DNA of 64,000 nt from Saccopteryx bilineata (GCF_036850765.1 NC_089494.1:228364779-228428778); one strand, 5' to 3'. Positions 35,945-46,880 are shown, numbered from the stretch's first letter. Made by a program: numbers and translations. The notes: generated by a model not told the origin, from the letters alone.

Positions 35945-36188
35945 GTCTCTCCTGTTTCCATGGTCACCTCTCCCTCTGTGACTCTGCCCCTCCTGCCTCT
36001 CTCATACCTGATTACCCTGGGGTCCACTCACTGCATCCACCTGGATTATCCAGGGTCCGCTCCTCATCTCTAGGTCCTTACCTTAGTCACATCAGTAAAG
36101 CCCTTCTACCATGTAAAGTAACATAAGCATGGGACCTGAGCTTTAGGAGTGGACATCTGGCGGGTGGTCATTATCCTGTCCACCACAG
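35639..36188 (+). mobile_element. MLT1-type LTR with internal (CT)n expansion
   Basis: Starts TGTTGGTTTCCATTTGCTGC and ends 'attatcctgtccaccaca', the MLT1 LTR boundaries; a CT-rich run at about 35892-35956 sits in the middle. It is a solo LTR relic of an ERVL-MaLR element. Confidence 0.75.
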
Positions 36189-37146
36189 GAGTTTTGCAGG
36201 AAAAGGCAAAAAGAGAAAAGAGAGAGAAGAAAATAAATGGAGGTGCTTTCTGGAGAGAAAGTAGAAACTGAGCAGTTAGTTCCTCCTCATCTAGAAATGG
36301 ATGTGGGGCCAAGAACAGCCTCTGAAAAAGTGGGGGTAAGACGTTCATGGACCTAAGGGCAAGACCAGGGTCTGGGGCGGGGGGAGGGCTGTGAAGGACT
36401 GTTGGGGACCTGTGGGGTCTTGGAGGGAGATGCCACAAGCACACTCAGCAGCCCAGAGCGGAGACTGCATTCGCGCCCACGCAGGCTATGCGACCCACAC
36501 CTCAGGGTGCCCTGGGCTAAAGGCTTGGTGAGCACTCTGCTGATAGTGATATGCATGTTGGGAAAACAACAGTGAGGAAAGAGCACAAAACTAACTGAAC
36601 TCACCTCTCTGAGCTGCGCCTCCGCTCCTTCCCGGTGCCAGTCAGCGGCTCTCTGTGGAGGGGAAGCTCTCCTGGCAAGGAGGTGTGGGCCCAACACGCG
36701 CTCTAGAGCCTCTCCACACTTCAGCTTCCTAAGTAGGTCGAAACCCACATTTCTAAAAATATGGTCTATATGTTAGTCATCAAATGCTTAATATACACCT
36801 CCCCTCTTCGCAGCCCCTGAGCCTTTTATTGGTGAGGATGGAGAATTTGGAGCTAACCCAGAGCCTGCCTCCAGAGCCCTCTGGGCCTGACGCCAGGGCC
36901 TGAGCCTGGGCCAGAGACAACTTCTTTCTCCCCTGAGGAGGGGTATTAACATTAAATAGTTACCATCTCTGGAATTCCTTGAACTGGGAAAACCCAGAGG
37001 CAAGTGTTTTCCTCACATTTCTCTGTGAGGCCTCCAGGATGGTGGCTGCCTGTAGGGGGTGTTGTCAGATGTTTATACTAGAAGACAGCTTTGTTTATAA
37101 ATTTTGCATCTTGGTTTCAGGATTGAAATATAACGAATTTAAAAAT

Positions 37147-37183
37147 ATTCAAATAGTGCCAAAAATTATGGCACTATTTGAAT
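37147..37183. repeat. Perfect 15-bp hairpin, 7-base loop
   Basis: ATTCAAATAGTGCCA (37147-37161) and its exact reverse complement (37169-37183) surround the loop AAAATTA. There is no T run after it. No flanking structure extends the stem, so it is shorter than a normal miRNA precursor. Confidence 0.9.
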
Positions 37184-37838
37184 GGAAACTGGTGAGGCTG
37201 AGTCTACCCAGTATGGAGAACTTAACATTAATTCTGGCTGGAAACTTCCGTGCGACCAGTAGGGGGACCCACTTGCTCCTTTGGGTGAGTCCAGCGGAGC
37301 TCAGTCCTGAGCTTTCCAGGGACCCACATGCTTAGGTTTATCTACCTGTGAAATGGGTTTCATTTCAGTTGGCTCCTGGAACACAGAGCTCTTGCAGAAA
37401 TAATCACATCTAGAATGTTCCCATTTGTCCCTCTAGAAAAAGGACACCAAGGAGAGAAAGGCTTTCCTCGCCAGCCAGGGTCTCAGTTTACTGCCCGTCC
37501 TTAGGACCTCGCTAATCCAACAGTTCACTGGAGGCAGGGGTGCAGGCCGTGGCATCTCATCTGTAAACAAATGCTGCCTGTTTTCTCCAGGATCTGGGTC
37601 ACATGTAAACATTGTTATCTAACTACTTCAGGTCCTTAGTTGAATGTAAATCCTTCAGTGAAACATTTAGGTCAGACTGTGGGTGCGTGTGACTGGCTGG
37701 ACCAGCAGCTACGGGGATAACTGTTTCTGACTTCGGACTAGAGAGGACTTCTAGGGGAGTAAATCTGGGCATGGAAACTAATGCTTGGAATCTCCTGGCT
37801 AATTCTGTTGCCTTCTGCCCTCTTAGATGCTTGCAGAA

Positions 37839-37888
37839 GGCCCATCACATGGGCATGCGGCAAAGAATTCCCATGAGGGTGATGGGCC
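37839..37888. repeat. Interrupted hairpin
   Basis: GGCCCATCAC plus ATGGG (37839-37853) pairs with CCCAT and GTGATGGGCC (37870-37888), with a 4-base bulge and a 16-base loop. Confidence 0.7.
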
Positions 37889-38491
37889 AAGTCAAATGGC
37901 AGCCTTCCTAACTGGAGGACATTGCCAGCAGACAGATGGGGCGCAACAGAGGACCGACTCCATGCATCTCTCTTGACCCCGACTATCAGGGGGTGTATGG
38001 AAGAAGCAAAGGTTTAACTTCCTGGAGTCTGAGTGGGAGTAACGTTAGCCTCAAGGCTACCTCTTAATTGTGTAATATCATCATCTGCATCTATAATATT
38101 TATCAAGATCCACAATAGGCCAGTCCCCAAAAGACAGAAAAATCTATACAAGCCATGATATCTACCTCTGAGAAAATCACATTTTAAAGGTAAAAGAGAG
38201 AAATTGAAAACACACGCACATTGAATTGTTTTGTAGGACAAGTCATTTTACCCTTTAGTTTTTCTCTTATGGAAGATAATGAAATGGGAGAATAATAAAG
38301 CTGACCCTTCTTAGGTATTTGCTAGCATGCATAAAGAGACCTTTGTTCCATGTTGTGGAGTCAGCCCAGAATGGAAATGTGATGGAGCTGGCACAGCTAA
38401 CTAAAGGCCCTCTGGGTTGTTTTCTCTATTAACTTTGCACCCACTGTCCTGGAAGTTCCTTCTCCAAAGACCTAACCCTGGAACTTCTCTT

Positions 38492-38830
38492 TTATTTTAT
38501 GTATTTATTTTTTTAGTGATAGAGAGACAGACAGGGACAAATAGGAAAGGAGAAAAATGAGAAGCATCAACTCATAGTTGTGGCACCTTAGTTGTTTATT
38601 GATTGCTTTCTCATATGTGCCTGGACCGGTGGGCTCCAGCCAAGCCAGTGACCCCTTGCTCAAGCCTTAAGCTCAAACCAGCAACCTTGGGCTTCAAGCC
38701 AGCAACCATGGGGTCATGTCTATGATTCCATGCTCAAACTGGCAACCCTGCCCTCAAGCTGGTGAGCCTGTGTTCAAGCCAATGATCCCAGGTCAATGCT
38801 CTATCTGCTGTGCCACTGCTTGGTCAGGCT
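38492..38830 (-). mobile_element. Bat SINE with internal repeated modules, minus strand
   Basis: Read on the minus strand it begins GCCTGACCAAGCAGTGGCAC and then has several related 'ggttgctggtttgagc' type modules in series before an A/T-rich tail. The perfect 17-bp target duplication (ACCCTGGAACTTCTCTT at 38475-38491 and 38831-38847) frames it. Confidence 0.9.
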
Positions 38831-39399
38831 ACCCTGGAACTTCTCTTGACCTTTACTTATATCTGGGCCCTGTTCTATAGTGCATTCAATACAACACAGG
38901 CTCAGCTGTTTACAGTACAGGGAAGATTTTACTGCCAAACTGAAGGTCTAGGGCACTATTAATCTAGAAAGGTGGGTAAATTAGTCTTGTTGGTTATTGA
39001 GGCCTGGCTCATCATCTCCACTGTAACTTGAACATGTATCCTTCATGTTCCCAGTTTTTCCTGACGTTACTTAGCTAAGAGCCGCTCGTTTGGCTCTCCT
39101 GGGCATGGAATAAATAAGGCAATTTTTCTGCATTACATTTTTAAAAGAACAATTAAATTTCCATCAGATAATGCTCCAAGCAATTCTTTAAAGAAACAAC
39201 CTTGTCCTGGGCACTCCTTCCCGGAAATCTTCCTTACCTTTTTTCTTTCTTCCTGGTCAGGTATTATCCATCCGTATAAATGCTTTAACCCCTATCATGG
39301 CTCTTAAAGTTTGAAGTCCTGTTCTGCTAACTTGTCTCTGATTGAGAAAGTTTGTCCAAAAAATTGACTCTTTAAATAAATTGAATTCTTTTTTATATT

Positions 39400-39508
39400 A
39401 TAAGTTATTGAGTATCTACTATGTTCCAGGTACTGTGATGAGGATGATGGAGAACACGATCAGCAGAACTCCATCTTTCATGGAGTTCCCTGTTCAGTGA
39501 AGAGAAAA

Positions 39509-39558
<50 letters not shown>

Positions 39559-39660
39559 TAAGAGGTGATAGGTGATATCTGAGATGACATTTGAAGGGTA
39601 AATAGGACGTAGGCAAAACCTGGTATCAAGAATTAGAGTTAGGACTATTTATTTGTGAGT
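39400..39660 (+). repeat. Ancient dispersed repeat with (CA)n expansion
   Basis: 'ttattgagtatctactatgt' start and 'gagatgacatttgaagggta' later show the same old repeat class as 1600-2110. A (CA)n run occupies 39510-39556 within it. Confidence 0.55.
39510..39556 (+). repeat. (CA)n microsatellite
   Basis: About 23 uninterrupted CA units. Confidence 0.95.
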
Positions 39661-40599
39661 AAACTACAGAGAAATCCATGACTATTTAAAGGTGGGATTT
39701 TTATCCCCACGGAATTGTATTAGTTAGGATTACATCTGATAGAAGTCAGCTTATATTGGTTTAACTATTTTTTCTTTTTCTTATTTAACACAAATTCTAA
39801 AGTTAGGAAGTCTATGATGTTGTCATAATGCCATCAGGAATCCAGGGTCATTCTGCTTTTCAGATTAGCATTCTCAAGTTTGTCACCTAATGATCTTAGG
39901 ATAGCTGCTCAAACTCCAGCCTTACATCCAAGTTCCAGGTAGAAAAAACCAGGTAGGAAGAACAAAGCAGGAATGACAAAATACAATGTGCAGACTGAGA
40001 CTCCACTCTTAAAGAACTTTCTGGAGTGCCTCACCCGATCATTTCTGCTTATACCTCATTGGCCAATATTATATTACATGACTGCCCATCTATGAGAGAG
40101 GTTACATGCATTACGACCTTGAAAAAAACTGGGCTCTGTTAAGGAAGAAAAGGAGATTAGCTATTGGCTAGGCATCCAGCAGTTTTTGCAGTAGTGACAT
40201 AAGCAACAACAAAAAAACAGTACCTTCATTTTTTATATTGCATTCGTATCCATTAATACATTTTATCCTTTTGAAATGCAAAGAAGTGAAAGGGCAGGCA
40301 TTCTTATATTTTCACAGAGAGTTTGAGAAGCAACCTGACATGTTCAAGATTTCAGAAATGCAAGCCAGTACACTGTGAAACCCACAGGCTTTATGACACA
40401 CAATGTTGCTTATGAGTTCTGATCTATACAATAGAGCATGAGTCAGGACTTGGTGAAACTGCATGTTTCGTTCTGTGAAACACAGATGTCAGGTCCCTAA
40501 TAGTATAAGAGAAAAGAGAGGGCAGGAAGAGAATAACAAAGCCTTTTGGAGACAAGTGCTTAGCTGCCAGCTAGCCTCACTCCCTATTATTAGTAATTA

Positions 40600-40860
40600 T
40601 TATTAACAATATATATAACAACAGCTAACACTCACTGAGACCTTTGTTCTTCATAGGCATTATCTCATCCTACCTTCATAACAACAGTGTGACTTAGGCC
40701 CTATTATTATTGTTTTTCTTTTACTGAGGAGAAAATGGAGGTTCAGAGAGGTTAAACAGCATGCTCAGTGTCACACAGCAAGTATGTGGTAGAGTTCAGG
40801 TTCAAAACAAGGCTGTTTGACTCCAGCATCTAAATACCAAACTTGACATCCTTTTTACTG
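40600..40860 (-). repeat. MIR-type SINE, antisense
   Basis: 'ggcattatctcatcctacct', 'agaggttaaacagcatgctc' and 'gtcacacagcaagtatgtgg' are antisense MIR landmarks in the right order. Confidence 0.75.
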
Positions 40861-41418
40861 CTCTTCGCCAGCTCTGACTCACTCTTGCATACCAGACTTA
40901 AACGGAATGGAATTCAAATTAAGGCCTCAACAAAATTAATACATGTCATGCTTTATTAAAGTTGCTTATCTTGGATCTAAACTGTAGAAGTTAAATCTGT
41001 ACATTTTAAGGGTCTACTGTATTTAATCTGTTTTAAACTTGCCTCAAGTAAATGTATATCTCTGATGCCAATTCCTACTTCTTACAGTTGATCTTCCTAC
41101 TTGCAATTGGTCTCATCCCATAGATTTTTCTCTGGTCTTCTTCCTCCCAAGTGTAGGTTGCTGTGAATGCTTGGTTGTCATTACTGGAACTATCCCTTTG
41201 AGCCATTTCTATTAAGATTCAGGCCTTGAGTTGGCAGAATGAATTTTAATCTTGAATATAGAGCAGAAGGAGAAGACTCCTGGGGGTTTCTGTGGCATTC
41301 CAGGGCTTAGGCCTGCAAAGTAATCCTACTATTAAGTTGATAGTACCATCTAGAGCCACAGACCTTAAAGCTGGAAGAGAGGGTGTGGTCCAGGCTCTGC
41401 TGAACCAAGCAGATAAGG

Positions 41419-42123
41419 CAGGGTTTGGGAACCTTTTTGGCTGAGAGAGCCATGAACGCCACATATTTTAAAATGTAATTTCATGAGAGCCATACAACGA
41501 CCCGTATACATTACGCATTATCCAATAAAAATTTGTTGTCTCGGAGACAGCTGTTATTGGCTCCAGCCACCCGCAACCATGAACATGAGTGGTAGGAAAT
41601 GAATGGATTATAATACAGTACATGAGAATGTTTTATATATATATATTTTTTTGTATTTTTCTGAAGCTGGAAACGGGGAGAGACAGTCAGACAGACTCCT
41701 GCATGTGCCCGACCGGGATCCACCCCGCACGCCCACCAGGGGGCAATGCTCTGCCCCTCCGGGCGTCGCTCTGCTGGGACCAGAGCCACTCTAGCGCCTG
41801 GGGCAGAGGCCAAAGAGCCATCCCCAGCGCCCGGGCCATCTTTGCTCCAATGGAGTCTTGGCTGCAGGAGGGGAAGAGAAGAGACAGAGAGGAAGGGGGG
41901 GGGGTGGAGAAGCAAATGGGTGCTTCTCCTGTGTGCCCTGGCTAGGAATCGAACCCGGGTCCCCCGCACGCCAGGCCGACGCTCTACCGCTGAGCCAACC
42001 AGCCAGGGCCATGTTTTATATTTTTAACGTTATTATTTTTTTTATTAAAGATTTGTCTGCGAGCCAGATGCAACCATCAAAAGAGCCACATCTGGCTTGC
42101 GAGCCGTAGGTTTCCGACCCCTG
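41419..42123 (-). mobile_element. Non-autonomous hAT transposon (family A), inverted, carrying a nested SINE
   Basis: Same family as 7771-8091 but reverse-oriented: it starts CAGGGTTTGGGAACC and ends CCGACCCCTG. The perfect 8-bp target duplication AGATAAGG (41411-41418, 42124-42131) defines it. A SINE at 41640-42010 interrupts it, so the hAT insertion is the older event. Without the SINE and its duplication it is about 320 bp. Confidence 0.92.
41640..42010 (-). mobile_element. Bat VES-like SINE nested in the hAT element
   Basis: Minus-strand start GGCCCTGGCTGGTTGGCTCA with intact A and B boxes. The 11-bp target duplication ATGTTTTATAT (41629-41639, 42011-42021) lies wholly within the hAT element. 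Confidence 0.92.
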
Positions 42124-42129
42124 AGATAA

Positions 42130-42230
42130 GGGATTCCAAGCTCCATTTCAAAGATGAGATGACTGAGACTCATAGCTTTCCATGAGATGCCCAGGGTCCC
42201 ACAGCTAGGGGCAGGGCTTATTTCAGTTAC
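42130..42230 (-). repeat. MIR-type fragment, antisense
   Basis: 'aaagatgagatgactgagac' then 'cagggtcccacagctagggg' match antisense MIR. It begins at the hAT target site, so the transposon landed beside or in it. Confidence 0.5.
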
Positions 42231-42839
42231 TCAGGGAAGACGGAGGAATGGAGTGCCCTTTTCCCTCACACAACAGAAGCCTGTACATTGTTTGGACAGA
42301 GCTTTATATCTATCAAGGTTCTTTGTTTTTCTCAAAGAGAATAATTTTCCAAAATAGGCAAGGAAGCCCTCACTTCTCTCGTATCTGGGTTTAGTCGGGA
42401 CAGTGAGAGATAAAATGCCTCAAATTCATATTCTAAACCTACATTTAGAGGTGCAGTTGGTTCGTGTATCATAGCTCTGTCACGCTATCAGAAGCCTCCC
42501 CTTGAGCTGAGATCTGCAGCCTGTGTCCCCAGGATGCTAATTTCTCACAGCGTCTTCCTCGAGCAAGCTGGAGGACAGCTCTGGTTATTTGCTCATTCAC
42601 CCCGCAGGGTCTGAATATGCCATGCTCGTGCCCTTTCCCAACACAGTTTAGCTTCCAGCCCATCTGCTCCTGGCCAGTGATGTAAATGTACCAGCTGCTT
42701 CTCAAGAGCCAGTCGGCATCCTGCAGGAGGGGCAGGTCCCTTTCTGGGGCATCAGCCTGCCTGCTCTCTGCCTAAGCCCTCTCGCAAACCATGGTGGGTC
42801 CCTTCCTTGTCCTGTTTACCCATCTGAGAATCAGAGGGT

Positions 42840-43020
42840 GCAGCCCTCTGCCAGGCCCATTACATATTTATCAGCGTGGCTTGAATGAAGGGCTCTAAGT
42901 CAGATTTCTTATGATCTCCTGACTGTGGGGACATGGCAAGGTTTGTTTAAAGGGGCTGGGCTGGGCCCCTGCAGCTGACAGAGAAGGTGTCCAGGAAGAA
43001 AGCAGCACACTGCTTGGAAA
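42840..43020 (+). promoter_or_regulatory. LNX1: Presumed promoter and 5'UTR of the LNX1 p70 transcript
   Basis: The p70 first exon needs a promoter close upstream. The interval contains a TATA-like CATATTTATC near 42864 and an AT-rich GTTTGTTTAAAGG near 42941, followed by a purine-rich leader into the ATG. There is no CpG island, which would fit a tissue-restricted promoter. The transcription start cannot be placed from sequence alone. Confidence 0.35.
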
Positions 43021-43112
43021 ATGAAGGCGCTTCTGTTGCTGGTCCTGCCTTGGCTCAGCCCTGCCAACTACATTGACAATGTGGGCAACCTGCACTTCCT
43101 GTACTCAGAACT
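43021..43112 (+). CDS. LNX1: LNX1 alternative first coding exon (p70, RING-less isoform)
   Basis: This short exon encodes 30 codons plus two bases, beginning MKALLLLVLPWLSPANYIDN and reading on through a VGNLHFLYSE segment. It matches the start I recall for the LNX1 p70 isoform, made from an internal promoter. It ends CT|gtgagt at 43113, a strong donor, in the same phase (two bases of a codon) as the RING exon, so both can join the same next exon. The ATG has A at -3. The product lacks the RING, so it is expected to bind NUMB without acting as an E3 ligase. The first 15 residues (one Lys, then an unbroken hydrophobic run ending SPA) look like a secretory signal peptide, which is odd for a cytosolic scaffold. 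The exon is too short for ordinary ORF finding. Confidence 0.9.
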
Positions 43113-43362
43113 GTGAGTCCCCCTCTAATCGTGCTGCCTGGGTTGGTGTGCCGGCTGTATTGGGGGTGGGACCTGAGTCAGCTGCCCCCCCCCATGTCTG
43201 CTTATTGGAATGAATTCCACATACACTGAATGCACTTGGACAAATCACCCTGCCAGCAGTTTAAAGCAATGCTTAGCTGTCTGTGACTTCACAGAGAAAC
43301 CATCTTACTGATGCGGTGCTTTCCCAACAAGGCGTTTTTTCTCTCCTTTTGTGCCAATAATG

Positions 43363-43398
43363 CTTTTTTCTTTTTTCTTTCTTTTTTCTTTCTTTCTT

Positions 43399-43470
<72 letters not shown>

Positions 43471-43580
43471 TCTTCCTCCCTCCCTTCCTTCCTTCCTTCC
43501 TTCCTTCCTTCCTTCCTTCCTTCCTTCCTTCCTTCCTTCCTTCCTTTCTTTCTCCCCCCCCTCTCTCTTTCTTTCTTTCT
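43363..43580 (-). repeat. Pure pyrimidine microsatellite: (CTTT)n, (CT)n, (CCTT)n
   Basis: 218 bases without a purine on the + strand, about 250 bases after the p70 splice donor. Phe/Leu/Ser-rich ORFs here are artefacts. Confidence 0.96.
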
Positions 43581-43799
43581 ACTCTGCTTTTTCTCAATAG
43601 ATGAGTCTTCTCTTCCTTCCATAAATAGAGCCTCAGAATGGAGCCTGTATGCTCGGCAGCCACTCTCGGGCATTCCTCATTGCAAACAGAAATCACCCCT
43701 TTTTGAGACAGTTGGACTCTGTACCTGAAAGCACATACAGTATCAGAGTAGGGGAAAGAGAGCCCTAGATGTAAAATATGTATCTCTTTTGTTTTTCTT

Positions 43800-44030
43800 T
43801 TTGGTCATTGTCAAACAGATGGGAAAGCAGGAAGAACTGGGTAGTGACCACCCATATATCCCCATTGCCTAAAATTAAGGATTTACATTTTTTGCCACCT
43901 TTGCCTCATTTATTTATTCCTTATTGAAGTGGTTTGGAGTAATGTGCAGTTATTATAACATTTCAACTCTGTTTCATTACATGTCTCTAAAAAATAAAGA
44001 CATCTTTCTACACAACCTATGTCTGTTTTA
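43800..44030 (-). repeat. Old L1-derived fragment, probable
   Basis: 'ttttttgccacctttgcctc' and 'tctctaaaaaataaagacat' match a common antisense old-L1 pattern; a related fragment is at 50130-50510. Confidence 0.4.
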
Positions 44031-44794
44031 TAAGAGGATATGACTAATGTCCCCCAACCTCGACATTGATATTTTTCTGGCTCCTTTCGTTAATAAGCTT
44101 TGAAAGAGGATTGCTGATAGATGTCAACAGCTTCAGCAGTCATATAAAAAAGTTGCTGCTGTGTGTGCCTTGGTGTTTGGAGTATTTACAAAAATGTATT
44201 TCTCCTTATTAACTAGACTGGTCCGAATAACAAGGGTTAGCTTACATGTAAATTAGAGTCCGTGGGCAAATGAACAGAGGGACTCTAAAAAGAATTTGTA
44301 GAACCCAGACTTGAAACACTTGGCTGGTCATATTTAGATAGAGATGCCCCATCCCTGTGAATCTGAGTGATAACCAGGGCCTCTTCTGTAATTAGCCAGA
44401 CTGACCAACTTGTCCAGCACAGTAGATGCTCAATAAATGCTTGATTATTAGAGGAAATAACAGATTACCTAGGTCCTTGGAGGCAAGCCTTTCATTTTGA
44501 GAACTCTACATTTTAGGGTGATCTGGTCCTCCCTTAATGGAATGTAACCCACTACACTTTAGATAAGAAGGTTCAAAGAGAAAGTATCTGGCTCAAGCCT
44601 GAATAGTGAGCACCTCTGGGATAATAATGAGATTGTGGTCTCTTTTCTAGAAAAAACATGCAATGGCAGAACTCACGAGGATTATGAAAAGTTCCCTTTC
44701 TTGTCTTGATGAGTGCTGCAGTGGTGTCTCTGAAAGCTAGTGCCAATGCTCCTCCCATTGCCCTTTCCCACCTACTGTCTTTGTTAATTACTGT

Positions 44795-45250
44795 ATTAGT
44801 TTCCTACGGCTGCTGTAACAAGTTACCCCACTTTTAGTGGCCTAAAACCATAGAAGTTTGTTTTCTCATAGTTCTGGAGGCCATAAGCTTGAAATCAAGG
44901 TGTCAATAGGACCACGGTTCCTGTGAAGGCTTTAGGGAAGGAACCCTACCCTGCCTCTTCCTGTTTCTAGTGGTTTCCCGGGCTTCTCAGCTTGTGGCCG
45001 TGTAACTCCAATCTCCGCCTCGGGCTTCACATCACCTTCTCCTGTGTCCTCTCCAGTTCTGTCTCTGTCTTCTCTTCTTATAAGGACGTCTGTTGTTGGA
45101 TTTAAGGCCTATCTGAATAATTCAGGATGATCACATCTTGAGATTTTTAGCTTAATTGCATCTGGAAGAACCCTTTTTTCCAAATAAAGTCACATCACAG
45201 TTCCCGGTGGACCTATCTTTTTGGGGGGGTCACCATTTAACTCACTGCAG
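44795..45250 (+). mobile_element. MLT1-type LTR (ERVL-MaLR relic)
   Basis: 'tattagtttcctacggctgc', 'agttctggaggccataagct' and late 'ataaagtcacatcacagttc' are MLT1 landmarks. Solo LTR without internal sequence. Confidence 0.78.
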
Positions 45251-45569
45251 GTGCTACTGAGGAACCTGTCCGTTGAGTTGCTTTCAGTTTTATAGCCTAT
45301 TTGAAGGAAGGCTCTCAGACCGGCTTAACAGTTTTTTTTTCCTACAAGTTCATGAATCAAAGGCAACTCTTTCATTGAATCACTGAGTGGACGTAAGCAA
45401 GCCATTCTTCCCAAACTCTGAAGTAATCCAGGAAGCTGGTGCCAGGAAACTTCCAAGACACTGTGCCCAAACTAATTTGGTAGAACTTTCTGGGAATCTT
45501 TTAGTTGCTGGGAATGCTCTGAGGGAGGAGTCTGTGCAGTTACCTGATGCTACTGCGGGTAATGAACTC

Positions 45570-45970
45570 ACCAGTGAATGAAGGACACATTTCAGGCACT
45601 GTGGCAGGCATTGTAAGGAATACAACTGGAAGAAATGAGGCACAGTACTCCCCCTCAAGGAATTGTCAGTCTAATGGAGAAGATAGAATGAATACACGTA
45701 AGAAATATAAACGGTGACCCAAGGTATAAGAGAGCAAGTTTTTAAAAAGAAGAGAAGGGAGTAAGTTGAGAAGCAGTGGAGACTGTCCATTTCAGTGAAA
45801 GTAGCCAGGGAAAGCTTCTAGAAAAGTGAGAGGTTTGAGCTGGATTTTGAAGTAATCAGAGAGGAATTAGGTAAAATCAAGAATGGAAAGAGAAAGCATT
45901 TTAGGCAAGGTAAATACCACAGGCAAACAGGTAGCAAGGTGGCTGTGGTTGTCACTAAAGCTTTAGAAAA
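45570..45970 (+). repeat. Ancient dispersed mammalian repeat
   Basis: 'tcaggcactgtggcaggcat' early and 'gccagggaaagcttctagaa' later show the same class as 1600-2110, diverged. Confidence 0.5.
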
Positions 45971-46332
45971 TGGCAATTGAGAGCATTGAGTGGGACTTCT
46001 GGGTCTGTCTGGCATTCTTGGGAGAGAATACCAGTGGTGGCTGCACGGCCCTGAGATGAAGAGATCCTACTCTCATGACCGTGGGCTGCTGGGCTCCTGG
46101 AGGCGGGCGACGCTGGGTGGGCTCTCCAGGAAGGCTCTGGGGGGCCTGTCTTCCTCCTGCTGCTTCATCTAAGTGGGACTCTCTGGGTCCACACCCACCC
46201 CCTCAGGAAAAAGCTGGAGCTAATCCATTAAATGGAGTCAAATTGAGCATGTGACCCAGGGGGTCTTAAACTCAAATGATACAGGAACTAGGCAGGAGCA
46301 ATTTAAACATGTGAATCATTTGGATATACAGC

Positions 46333-46880
46333 TACTGCTCGACTTACGACCACGATTGGTTCAGACAGACCAGTTATAGCATGATTTGGTCGTAAGTTGA
46401 GTAGGCTATACGTACAGTACTGTGAAATGATGTTATAAAAATCTTTAAGTCATATTTTATCATAATTTTCTTTTATTATTGTTATATGTCATAATTTTCT
46501 TTGTTCATTTTATGCCATTTGTATCATCTCTACACCATTTTGTTTCTTATTTTTACATTCGTCAGGTTTAAGTAAAACACTGCATTATCAGTACAACTGG
46601 TTTAATATTTGCAAAGACAATTTCCTCTTGGTAGACATCTTGGGAGAGGTTTAATGAAAAATATCCAAGACACAAAACACAAATTGCTGTACCGAGTCTG
46701 GGATAACAGTTGAAATGGTGCACGCGGAGATGGTAGTGCTGCCGGAAGCTGGTCCGCACTGTCGTACGCCCAGCTGGGCAACGCTTGCGCTGCCAGACGC
46801 GGAGCAGCCGTGGCTAGCAATTGTGGTCGTAAAGTCGAATGGTCATAAGTTGCATAGGTCATAAGTCGATTAATATTTGT
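46333..46880. mobile_element. DNA transposon relic, possibly Tc1/mariner (Kanga-like)
   Basis: The left end holds CTCGACTTACGACCA (46338-46352) and a near inverse copy (46387-46401). The right end holds three related 'ggtcataagtcga' type copies (46824-46872) in reverse. Terminal inverted arrays of a cgacttacgacc motif suggest a cut-and-paste element. Exact ends and target duplication were not resolved, and no transposase reading frame remains. Confidence 0.45.

Larger units (their letters stand above)
33995..43020 (+). other. LNX1: LNX1 intron between RING exon and p70 exon
   Basis: This interval separates the two alternative coding starts. It holds an L1-derived fragment (34.2 kb), an MLT1-type LTR (35.6 kb), two short hairpins (37.1 and 37.8 kb), a composite SINE (38.5 kb), a (CA)n run (39.5 kb), a MIR-type fragment (40.6 kb) and a hAT element with a nested SINE (41.4 kb). 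Stretches 36.2-37.1 and 37.9-38.4 kb show nothing recognisable. For p80 transcripts the p70 exon must be skipped. Confidence 0.7.
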
